Position numbers and translations under genes: made by a program. Positions 39,418 to 46,003 of a DNA stretch of 64,000 bases are shown here, in pieces. Each line of letters opens with the position of its first letter. The first letter of the stretch is position 1. The DNA is from Roseivirga sp. (lineage in GTDB: Bacteria; Bacteroidota; Bacteroidia; Cytophagales; Cyclobacteriaceae), in the NCBI GenBank assembly GCA_029262895.1, contig JAJCYM010000069.1:41499-105498 (forward strand), in the 5' to 3' direction. Below the pieces are notes generated by a model. The model made no database searches. It was not told the origin of the DNA and saw nothing but the letters and a program-made list of their open reading frames with translations.

Positions 39418-39444
39418 CTCAGAGTCACACTTGTGGACTCTGAG
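39418..39444. terminator. Second hairpin between convergent genes
   Basis: A perfect 9-bp stem, CTCAGAGTC (39418-39426) with GACTCTGAG (39436-39444) and a 9-base loop, lies four bases beyond the end of the minus-strand glycosylase gene. No strong U-run follows on either strand, so it may act as a bidirectional barrier or RNA 3'-end protector rather than a classic terminator. Confidence 0.45.
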
Positions 39445-39447
39445 AGT

Positions 39448-40632
39448 TTAGCTCCTTAGCCACCTCTTAAATTCTGTTTTGTATTTATTCGGAAAAGCCT
39501 TTTCCAGTACGATTTGCATACACCCACAGAATTTAGCGAAGGCTTTTATTTTTTCTGTAAATGCATAAAAGAAAGCTTCATCAGGCTCAAAGCCGTCCTC
39601 TAGCCAAATCTTCCTGACATAAAATTTGCCTGTTTTACGGTCTGCCTTGGGATCAAGTCGACCTACAAATCGATCACCGTAGAGAATCGGCAAAACATAG
39701 TAACCGTACTTCCTCTTTTTCTCCGGCACATAACATTCAATAGTATATTCAAAGTCGAAAATTTGCGAAGGTCTGTTTCTCTGGATCACCAGCGGATCGA
39801 ATGGGCATAACAAGTGCACCTCAGTATTTTCTCGCGTATTTGGAATCAGATCCAAACAGCTCGGGATGGTATAATATTCTGTCGAAACACCTTTAATACT
39901 GGTTGGAATTATTTCCCTCTTGCGGACCTTGTCCTCCAAGACTTTGACAATGGATTTCTTTAATCCTTTTCTTAAATGCGCAATCTCACTTGCCGCAACA
40001 ATACCTTGAGATGCTATCGCTCTATCAATTAAATAACCGCAGAATTGCTTCTCGGTGGGACGTTTTTTATCAATATAGTCCGGTACAACTCTTTCTGTCA
40101 AATCATAAATTTTCTGAAAACCCTGCCTTCCGGAAACCATCAACTTACCCGCCATAAATAGCTCATGTAAAGCAATTTTGGCCGGTTTCCACTCGTACCA
40201 GATGGGGGCCTCTCCTTTCGGGTGTTCAAAATCCTTGGATTGAAGAGGGCCTTCTGCACGAATTCGTTTTAGCACATGACGCATCATTTTCTTATCCGCA
40301 TCGAACCAGAATTTGCCCGCTTTTGCAATCTCCCCTTTTGTATAAAGACTAAATCGATAATCATCCATAGGAAGAAAGGCAGCCGCATGGCTCCAATACT
40401 CGAAGATGACCTTATCAGTCATCATCTGGTCTAGTTGGGGCTGGGTATAATCCTGATTTCGGGTGAAAAAGACATGGTGGTGAGCTCTTTCTGCTACCGA
40501 AATAGTGTCTATCTGCACATAACTTAGCTGCTGAATAGTCTGAAGCGAATTTTGCTGAGGCTGATTCAAGCCCTGAGCATGGAGCACTAATTTTCGTGCT
40601 TCTTTTTTGTCGAGTTGAATCTCTTTTGACAT
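39448..40632 (-). CDS. AlkX/YcaQ-like winged-helix DNA glycosylase (HTH_42 family)
   Basis: The protein has 394 residues. Features of the HTH_42 (PF06224) family are plain: an early QQLSYVQIDTISVAERAHHH segment, FEYWSHAAAFLPM, and PILYGDRFVGRLDPKADR near the end. In this superfamily AlkZ-type enzymes carry a Q-phi-Q catalytic motif and AlkX/YcaQ-type enzymes Q-phi-D; here residues 40-42 are Q-I-D, so it falls with the AlkX/YcaQ group, which unhooks DNA interstrand crosslinks and removes bulky alkyl lesions. Activity here is inferred from that motif. It begins immediately after the stop of the sulfatase gene (TAA then ATG, no gap), so the two are translationally linked despite unrelated roles. 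Confidence 0.8.
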   Translation of the reverse strand: MSKEIQLDKKEARKLVLHAQGLNQPQQNSLQTIQQLSYVQIDTISVAERAHHHVFFTRNQDYTQPQLDQMMTDKVIFEYWSHAAAFLPMDDYRFSLYTKGEIAKAGKFWFDADKKMMRHVLKRIRAEGPLQSKDFEHPKGEAPIWYEWKPAKIALHELFMAGKLMVSGRQGFQKIYDLTERVVPDYIDKKRPTEKQFCGYLIDRAIASQGIVAASEIAHLRKGLKKSIVKVLEDKVRKREIIPTSIKGVSTEYYTIPSCLDLIPNTRENTEVHLLCPFDPLVIQRNRPSQIFDFEYTIECYVPEKKRKYGYYVLPILYGDRFVGRLDPKADRKTGKFYVRKIWLEDGFEPDEAFFYAFTEKIKAFAKFCGCMQIVLEKAFPNKYKTEFKRWLRS

Positions 40633-41958
40633 TTAATTCTGATCAAAGAAAGTAGGCTGTGACTTTAGTCTCGCCAAATAGTTGTCAATCTCTGCCTGTA
40701 GATCGGCCACGACCTCAGGATTGTCCTTTGATACCTCCCACTCTTCTGAAGGATCAATGCTCAGGTTAAATAGCAAAGGCAATTTCCCTTCAAAGTAGTC
40801 CTTCCCAGTTTGACTTGACGTTTTGATATGCAACTTCCAGGGGCCCTTGCGAATTGCGTGCAGTCGGTTACCTGGTCCATGATAGAAATATGGGGCACCT
40901 TCCGACATCCCTTCTCCTTTCAATAAATTTGAGATGTCTCTCCCATCAATCGGCCTGTCCTTTGGGGCTTCCCCTCCTACCAGATTCAATGCAGTAGTGT
41001 AGATATCCAAAGTGCTTGCTCGCTGAGTTTGTATGCTATTGGCTTTTATCTGTCCCGGCCACCAGGCAATTCCAGGTACACGCATGCCCCCTTCCCAAGT
41101 GCTACCTTTGCCATCTCTTAGCAGCCCTGAAGAACCGCCCTTTTCGTTTTTAATAATCCAGGGCCCATTGTCGCTAGTGAAAAAGACCAAGGTATTTTTA
41201 TCCAGATTCAGTGCTTTTAGCCGATTCATGATCTCACCCACACTCCAGTCTATTTCCTCAATCACATCACCGTATTTTCCTCTCTCGGAGTCATTAAAAT
41301 TCGCTCCTGGATTTAATGGTACATGGGGCATGGCATAAGGTAAATACAGGAAGAAGGGCTCATCTTTACTTTTCTCAATAAAGGACAAAGCACGGTCTGT
41401 ATAGGCCTTGGTCAATAAAGTCTGATCGGGGTTGTGTTCGATTGTGTCATTGCCATCAATCAGTGGAATGTCTTTCCACTTAGGTGGTATCATGTCATTG
41501 CTATAGGGCAAACCCAGGTATTCATCAAAGCCATTTTGCAGGGGCATATACTCGGTTTTGGTAACGCCTAAATGCCATTTCCCAAAAGCAGCAGTATTGT
41601 AACCCTGCGCTTTCATTCCCTCGGCTAAAGTCACCTCTTCAGGATGCATCCCTCTTGGAGAGTTTGGTACCAACACCCAGCCAAAACCTGATCGGTTTGG
41701 ATATCGCCCAGTGAGCAAGGCATAGCGACTGGCTGTACAAGCCGGAGAACCGGAATAGAAATTGGTGAATTTCATCCCCTCGGCCACCATACGATCCAAA
41801 TTCGGAGTTTTAATTGTGGGATGTCCATAGCTTGTGATATCACCATAACCCATATCATCTGCGAAAAGAATGATGATATTTGGTTTTACTACGTCTTGTT
41901 TTGGAATGCATCCCAAAAACAATAAGAGAAGAAATATTAGTGTAAAAGCGTATTTCAT
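40633..41958 (-). CDS. Lipoprotein sulfatase (arylsulfatase A-like, alkaline phosphatase superfamily)
   Basis: The protein has 441 residues with a lipoprotein signal, lipobox LFLGC with Cys17. Metal-binding NIIILFADDMGYGD carries D34 and D35. The formylglycine site is C74-T-A-S-R-Y-A-L-L-T-G-R, a C-x-A-x-R variant of the usual C-x-P-x-R; alanine at that place is tolerated in type I sulfatases. GKWHLG and FFTSDNGPW complete the active-site set. Cys74 must be converted to formylglycine by a maturase that is not in this window. Organic sulfate ester hydrolysis at the cell surface is expected; the substrate cannot be read from the sequence. No polysaccharide-utilisation genes are nearby. Confidence 0.9.
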   Translation of the reverse strand: MKYAFTLIFLLLLFLGCIPKQDVVKPNIIILFADDMGYGDITSYGHPTIKTPNLDRMVAEGMKFTNFYSGSPACTASRYALLTGRYPNRSGFGWVLVPNSPRGMHPEEVTLAEGMKAQGYNTAAFGKWHLGVTKTEYMPLQNGFDEYLGLPYSNDMIPPKWKDIPLIDGNDTIEHNPDQTLLTKAYTDRALSFIEKSKDEPFFLYLPYAMPHVPLNPGANFNDSERGKYGDVIEEIDWSVGEIMNRLKALNLDKNTLVFFTSDNGPWIIKNEKGGSSGLLRDGKGSTWEGGMRVPGIAWWPGQIKANSIQTQRASTLDIYTTALNLVGGEAPKDRPIDGRDISNLLKGEGMSEGAPYFYHGPGNRLHAIRKGPWKLHIKTSSQTGKDYFEGKLPLLFNLSIDPSEEWEVSKDNPEVVADLQAEIDNYLARLKSQPTFFDQN

Positions 41959-42045
41959 AGTTGGGGATTGAGGTTTACCAATTTAGAAAGAAAAATGGAT
42001 TGCTCATTGTTATCGACAAGAAGCACCTCCGTCATAGCCCACAGC

Positions 42046-42076
42046 AAAAAATCCCCAGACGCACGGGCATCTGCGG
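42046..42076 (-). terminator. Terminator-like hairpin repeat, copy 1
   Basis: AAAAAATCCCCAGA followed by GGCATCTGCGG forms a 7-position stem (42053-42059 with 42070-42076, one mismatch). Read on the minus strand it ends in ATTTTTTG, like an intrinsic terminator. A near copy in the same orientation lies at 43650-43680. There is no evident minus-strand gene directly upstream, which makes a dispersed repeat as likely as a working terminator. Confidence 0.45.
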
Positions 42077-42087
42077 CTCCACCTTCG
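42070..42087 (+). repeat. 18-bp copy of the tmRNA 3' end (att-like)
   Basis: TCTGCGGCTCCACCTTCG here is identical to the last 12 nucleotides of the tmRNA plus six bases downstream (43719-43736, minus strand). The two copies are in opposite orientation, 1.65 kb apart, around the DUF4249 gene. tmRNA 3' ends are common integration sites, but a simple insertion would leave direct, not inverted, copies. Confidence 0.55.
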
Positions 42088-42279
42088 TCCTGATGGGGCT
42101 CGCGTTGAGTAACAGAATGTGACCTATCTGTTAAACAGTATTCTCTATAATCCCAAAGAACAGCTTTTCAAAATTGAAGTCGATATACTAAGAGAACTTA
42201 TCACAACAGCTCTTATGAAAATTAAGGGTAGAGCAGATGTAAGTTGTTTTTTTATCATCCATCCTATTTTAATCTAATT

Positions 42280-43584
42280 ATGAAATGGAGATTCTTCTGT
42301 GAGATTCGCACTTACCTGGTAGTATTAATTCTAGTTTCTGCTTCCTGCAGTACCGAATTAGATATTCCTTCCTTTTCATCCGAAAGTAATGTGGTGGTCA
42401 ACGCGGTGTTTACAGATGAAGAGAAAATACAGACAGTCAGGCTTTCCTTCGCCACTCCAGTAAATTCAGATAGCACTGCCCCTTTGACCAATGCTGTAGT
42501 ATGGGTGGAAGATGATCTGGGTCAAATCATCAATTTTATCGAACAATCCTCCGGAGTTTATTCAACCGCCAACAAAGTAAAAGGTGAGGTAGGACGCTCC
42601 TATAAGCTTGTCTTTATAACAGATTCTGGAAGTGGAAAACGTTACGAGTCTACTCCTGAAAGATTGATCAAGTCACCGGAAATCGATAGAATTTACAATA
42701 AGTTTGAAGAATCAAGAGCAACCCAATTCGATAATTCTGAATTGGGATCACAATTTTATATTGATAGCAAAAATACAGGAGATGCCCATTTTTTTAGGTA
42801 TGAGTGGAATGATATTGCTCAATTCATTGCACCCTATCCCAGCAAGATGAGTATAGATATCTTTCTGAACTCAATATATGATTGGGATTGGGTGGCTCTT
42901 AGCAATACTGACACCGATGTAGATGAATGCTATAAAAAAGATTCAACAAGTCGCTTGCTATTGGCTAGCACCTTAGGGTTAACGGAGAGCAGTATAATTG
43001 AAATGCCCATAAGATTTGCGAGTATGGATCATCTCAATTATATGCAACGGTATTCAATTGAGGTGGTACAATATTCTGTAAGTCAAAAGGCATTTGAATA
43101 CTACAGAACGTTGAAGTTGTTTAATGAGTCAAATGGTTCATTGTTTGATAAACAACAGGGAACCGTTATTGGAAATATCCAGTCCGAAAATGATGAAATA
43201 GTTCTTGGGTATTTTGAAGTATCGGGAATATCCAGACGGAGGGAGTTCTATAACCCTAATGAATTGAACCTAGAGTTTTTTGATGCTTTTCTCAAATTAT
43301 GTGATGCGTGCGATAGTAGAATGAGAATAGACTCTGCAAATATGTTTAATCCATTCAATCACGATGGAAACGAGTCAGTTCCAAGGGATTTAGATCTAGT
43401 CGCTACACCGGTTACAAGGACGGTTGTATTTGATAGGAACGATTCGCTTGCGCTGGGGGAGTATGATTTTATAGCTGATCGAAGACTAAGTCTTCTGAGG
43501 GTATTTTTTGCACCGCGCATTTGCATCAATTGCAGGACTCGCGGTGGAAAACCTACAAAAAAGCCAGATTATTGGATTGATTAA
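42280..43584 (+). CDS. DUF4249 family lipoprotein
   Basis: The ATG at 42280 gives a 434-residue product with a lipoprotein signal (hydrophobic TYLVVLILVSASC, Cys in ASCSTELDIP). The longer frame from TTG at 42244 adds a polar leader and is unlikely. The DUF4249 pattern is clear: SNVVVNAVFTDEEKIQTVRL, the TNAVVWVEDDLGQ segment, GRSYKLVF, and the terminal CINCRTRGGKPTKKPDYW with its C-x-x-C. DUF4249 proteins usually follow a TonB-dependent receptor and probably help it at the outer membrane; here no receptor is next door. The gene looks more AT-rich than its neighbours and sits between two hairpin repeats and two inverted copies of the tmRNA end, hinting at separate acquisition. Confidence 0.8.
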   Translation: MKWRFFCEIRTYLVVLILVSASCSTELDIPSFSSESNVVVNAVFTDEEKIQTVRLSFATPVNSDSTAPLTNAVVWVEDDLGQIINFIEQSSGVYSTANKVKGEVGRSYKLVFITDSGSGKRYESTPERLIKSPEIDRIYNKFEESRATQFDNSELGSQFYIDSKNTGDAHFFRYEWNDIAQFIAPYPSKMSIDIFLNSIYDWDWVALSNTDTDVDECYKKDSTSRLLLASTLGLTESSIIEMPIRFASMDHLNYMQRYSIEVVQYSVSQKAFEYYRTLKLFNESNGSLFDKQQGTVIGNIQSENDEIVLGYFEVSGISRRREFYNPNELNLEFFDAFLKLCDACDSRMRIDSANMFNPFNHDGNESVPRDLDLVATPVTRTVVFDRNDSLALGEYDFIADRRLSLLRVFFAPRICINCRTRGGKPTKKPDYWID

Positions 43585-43649
43585 CATCAGATTTTCTGCC
43601 ATTTTCAGAACAGCCTTGTATATCGAATCCACGAAGCCGAAAGGCATAC

Positions 43650-43680
43650 AAAAAATCCCCAGATACATAGGCATCTGAGG
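43650..43680 (-). terminator. Terminator-like hairpin repeat, copy 2
   Basis: CCCCAGAT (43657-43664) pairs with ATCTGAGG (43673-43680). On the minus strand the one irregular pair becomes a U-G wobble, giving an 8-bp stem followed by ATTTTTTG. It lies downstream of the tmRNA on its strand and may serve as a second terminator. It shares AAAAAATCCCCAGA and GGCATCTG with the copy at 42046. Confidence 0.55.
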
Positions 43681-43687
43681 ATTCAGT

Positions 43688-43719
43688 AAAAGCCCACCTA
43701 CGCTAAAGCTTCGGTGGGC
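43688..43719 (-). terminator. ssrA: tmRNA terminator
   Basis: GCCCACC (43692-43698) and GGTGGGC (43713-43719) make a perfect 7-bp stem with a 14-base loop. On the minus strand it is followed by TTTTACTG, and it starts right after the tmRNA 3' end. Confidence 0.65.
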
Positions 43720-43722
43720 GAA

Positions 43723-44085
43723 GGTGGAGCCGCAGAGATTCGAACTCTGGTCCAGATAAGGAACACTAAGTGCCTTCTACATGCTTAGCAATTGTTCGGT
43801 TTTCGAGATAGTTAAGGTCTATTGCGGACCTGAGACTATCCTTATTTGCGATTAATCTTATTCCGATGTCACAAACCCACCGAAACCAGTTCCGCATTTG
43901 ATGCCTCTGATCCAACCCGGCAGAACAGGGGGTTGGGAGACACATTGCTATCTAATACTAATTAGGCAGCAAGGGCGTATTGTCTTTCGCCAATTAAAAT
44001 GTTGAAGGTTTGTCTACGGGAAATACCAACAACTCCCGACATGCTTACACTTGCATTACACCTACTGTCAATTCCAGTCGGCCCC
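43723..44085 (-). ncRNA. ssrA: Transfer-messenger RNA (tmRNA)
   Basis: The 5' end reads GGGGCCGACTGGAATTGACA from 44085 downward. The 3' end carries the T-arm GTTCGAATC and the acceptor strand CGGCUCC (43732-43726) with discriminator A at 43725. GGGGCCG pairs with CGGCUCC through seven pairs, the third being G-U, the alanine identity element charged by AlaRS. Two C residues follow and then U, so the final A of CCA must be added after transcription. The tag reading frame at 43991-43962 gives GERQYALAA and a TAA stop; YALAA is the usual Bacteroidota ending. Length of about 361 nt is normal. It tags proteins from stalled ribosomes for proteolysis, with SmpB (not in the window). Confidence 0.95.
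43962..43991 (-). other. ssrA: tmRNA proteolysis-tag reading frame (GERQYALAA)
   Basis: Codons GGC GAA AGA CAA TAC GCC CTT GCT GCC TAA on the minus strand. The likely resume codon is GGC (Gly), by analogy with tags such as GEESYAMAA of related bacteria. The frame is open further upstream only by chance. Confidence 0.85.
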
Positions 44086-44179
44086 ATATTATGCACCGAA
44101 GCTTCAGCGCAGGTGTATATACACCCTAATTTCCGCTCAGGTGATGTAACCTTTTCGTCTAAAAGGTCATTTATAACAA

Positions 44180-44238
44180 GAACACCTCGCAAAAAAGTTC
44201 GGTGTTCAAGGAACTCCTGCGCCAAGGCTTCGGAGTTC
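44180..44238. repeat. Two perfect 7-bp hairpins between tmRNA and barrel-protein gene
   Basis: GAACACC (44180-44186) pairs with GGTGTTC (44201-44207), and GAACTCC (44211-44217) pairs with GGAGTTC (44232-44238), each with a 14-base loop. They are only three bases apart. They may lie in the 5' precursor of the tmRNA or simply form a structured spacer; neither is followed by a clean U-run. Confidence 0.45.
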
Positions 44239-44242
44239 AAGG

Positions 44243-44250
44243 CAAAAGTA
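44243..44250 (-). promoter_or_regulatory. Possible -7 promoter element for tmRNA precursor
   Basis: TACTTTTG on the minus strand fits the Bacteroidota TAnnTTTG -7 consensus. It lies about 155 bases before the mature tmRNA 5' end, so a leader removed by processing would be needed. No clear -33 TTG is seen. Confidence 0.3.
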
Positions 44251-44274
44251 TAACCTTTTAAGGTCAATATAAAT

Positions 44275-44282
44275 TACCTTTG
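44275..44282 (+). promoter_or_regulatory. -7 promoter element of the barrel-protein gene
   Basis: TACCTTTG matches the Bacteroidota TAnnTTTG -7 consensus exactly and lies 37 bases before the ATG at 44319, leaving a leader of about 30 bases. A T-rich TTTTAA stands near the -33 place, without a perfect TTG. Confidence 0.5.
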
Positions 44283-44318
44283 CACGTATATATTCAAGAA
44301 CAAACAATAAACGGATTA

Positions 44319-44777
44319 ATGAAGCACCTATTCACCTTAGTTACCCTTACTTTATCTCTTTCACTACTTAACATTCAAACGGCCAAGGCCCAATCCACGG
44401 TTAATTTGCCTGAAGGCTTAGAACTAGGATTGAGAATTGGTGAGACCCAGGGAAGTTCCCTTGCCCTTGATGCCACCATACCTTTTAGAGGAAACCGACT
44501 TAGAGCCGACCTGTCTATTTTTGACAGGTTTGCCGTTTCAGCCCTTCATGATTGGAAATTTATTATCAATGAGAATTTTTTCTGGTACCCTGGTATCGGG
44601 GCGGTGCTTGACTTTGAGAATGACCTCGATATTGGAGCGGTGGCAGAATTTGGCATTGAATACCTTTTGGAAGATACACCACTGACCATCAGTGTTGATT
44701 GGAGGCCAACCATTATGCTCACCGGTGGTGGGTTTGGCGGAAAAGGTTTTGGAATAAATGTGCGGTATAGGTTCTGA
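44319..44777 (+). CDS. Small outer-membrane beta-barrel-like protein
   Basis: From the ATG at 44319 the product has 152 residues with a signal peptide (MKHLFTLVTLTLSLSLLNI...KAQ). A longer frame from 44280 starts with TTG inside the promoter and is rejected. The mature part alternates short amphipathic strands (GLELGLRIGETQGSSLALDA, AVSALHDWKFIINENFFWYP, FGIEYLLEDTPLTISVDWRP) and ends in GINVRYRF with a terminal aromatic residue, a common barrel insertion signal. It probably folds as a small eight-strand barrel. No specific family is recognised and the role is unknown. It has its own promoter and precedes dnaX by 110 bases. Confidence 0.7.
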   Translation: MKHLFTLVTLTLSLSLLNIQTAKAQSTVNLPEGLELGLRIGETQGSSLALDATIPFRGNRLRADLSIFDRFAVSALHDWKFIINENFFWYPGIGAVLDFENDLDIGAVAEFGIEYLLEDTPLTISVDWRPTIMLTGGGFGGKGFGINVRYRF

Positions 44778-44887
44778 GTCAATATTCTCTTTACATCCAC
44801 ATTGATGTTGCGACATTTTCAATGCCAGGCATCAGAATCTTTGCACAATAAATGCAACATCTTAGCTAAGATTTATATCTTGCGGTG

Positions 44888-46003
44888 ATGGAGAATTTCG
44901 TTGTCTCAGCGAGAAAATACAGGCCTGTTGGATTCGAAGAAGTAGTTGGTCAGGAACACATTACCACTACGCTTCAAAATGCCATTGATAACAATCAACT
45001 AGCACAGGCCTTGCTTTTTTGTGGACCTCGTGGGGTGGGTAAAACGACCTGCGCCCGAATTGTAGCAAGGATGATCAATGACCAGAGCATTGACAGTCCG
45101 CTTGAAGCCAACGACACTTTCAATATCTATGAATTAGATGCGGCATCTAACAACTCAGTAGATGATATTCGAAACCTGATTGACCAGGTGAGGTATCCTC
45201 CTCAACAAGGAAAATTCAAGGTTTATATCATTGATGAGGTTCACATGCTTTCCAATCAGGCCTTTAATGCCTTTTTGAAAACACTCGAAGAGCCACCTTC
45301 TTACGCCATCTTCATTTTGGCCACTACGGAGAAGCACAAAGTGATCCCTACCATTCTTTCACGATGCCAGATTTTCGATTTCAATCGCATTGAGGTTTCT
45401 GACATCTCAAAGCAACTGCTTAAAATTGCCGGGAAGGAAAATTTGGAAACTGAGGAAGAAGCTTTGCATTTAATTGCACAAAAGGCGGATGGCGCCATGC
45501 GTGATGCGCTTTCTCTTTTCGATCTTATTGTCACTTTCTCTCATGGAGAAAAGGTTACCTATCAATCTACGATTGACAATCTCCACATTCTGGATTATGA
45601 CTACTATTTCAGAATGACGGATTCTCTCTATGCCGAAGACACTTCCAAAGTCTTGCTCATTTTTGATGAGATTTTAAAGAAGGGCTTTGACGGACATAAT
45701 TTCATTGTAGGCCTCAGCAGTCATTTCAGAGATTTAATGGTCTGCAAAGACGAAGCGACAGTTGATCTCTTACAAGTATCCGATAGCATCAAAGCCAGAT
45801 ATAAAGAACAGGCACATAGGGTGTCCTTGTCGTTCCTTCTGTCTTGTCTGAACGTGGCCAGTCTATGCGACATTAACTACAAAGCCAGCAAAAATCAACG
45901 GCTGCATATAGAGCTAGCCTTGATAAAGATGGCCCATGTCAATGCGGCTGTCAGCCTTGCTCAAATGAACGCCAACGGTGATTCATCAAAAAAAAAATCC
46001 TAG
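44888..46003 (+). CDS. dnaX: DNA polymerase III subunit gamma (short dnaX product, zero frame)
   Basis: The zero-frame product has 371 residues from the ATG at 44888 (a GTG sits just before). Walker A is GPRGVGKTT at about 46-54, Walker B is VYIIDEVHM near 112-120, and the SRC motif is at 158-160. The cysteine zinc knuckle of many DnaX proteins is absent, replaced by a short NDQSIDSPLEAN stretch, as in other Bacteroidota. AAA+ domains I-III are complete. The frame ends at TAG 46001-46003, directly after a run of ten A (45988-45997). It loads the sliding clamp as part of the clamp loader. The stop position, just past domain III, is where a gamma-type form would end; the long form needs a -1 shift. 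Confidence 0.9.
   Translation: MENFVVSARKYRPVGFEEVVGQEHITTTLQNAIDNNQLAQALLFCGPRGVGKTTCARIVARMINDQSIDSPLEANDTFNIYELDAASNNSVDDIRNLIDQVRYPPQQGKFKVYIIDEVHMLSNQAFNAFLKTLEEPPSYAIFILATTEKHKVIPTILSRCQIFDFNRIEVSDISKQLLKIAGKENLETEEEALHLIAQKADGAMRDALSLFDLIVTFSHGEKVTYQSTIDNLHILDYDYYFRMTDSLYAEDTSKVLLIFDEILKKGFDGHNFIVGLSSHFRDLMVCKDEATVDLLQVSDSIKARYKEQAHRVSLSFLLSCLNVASLCDINYKASKNQRLHIELALIKMAHVNAAVSLAQMNANGDSSKKKS
45988..45997 (+). promoter_or_regulatory. A10 slippery run, candidate dnaX frameshift site
   Basis: Ten consecutive A follow TCATC and precede TCCTAG. Zero frame reads AAA AAA AAA TCC TAG. Slipping back one base reads ATC CTA GCT and opens 228 further codons. Homopolymer slippage of this kind produces the two DnaX forms in Thermus thermophilus (transcriptional) and E. 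coli (ribosomal). A sequencing indel would look the same. Confidence 0.65.

Larger units (their letters stand above)
41959..42279. other. Intergenic region between divergent sulfatase and DUF4249 genes
   Basis: These 321 bases hold the hairpin repeat at 42046-42076 and, overlapping its end, an 18-bp copy of the tmRNA 3' end at 42070-42087. I see no other coding potential and no clear TAnnTTTG promoter on either strand. Confidence 0.5.

Noticed and set aside
42046..43736. A complete integrated mobile element at the tmRNA
   Set aside because: No integrase, transposase or direct-repeat att pair is present; the tmRNA-end copies are inverted, so only a remnant or rearrangement can be proposed.
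43962..44267. A 101-codon minus-strand protein ending in YALAA, and an 84-codon plus-strand frame over it (43999-44253)
   Set aside because: Both overlie the tmRNA; the YALAA ending is the tmRNA tag, not a protein gene of its own.
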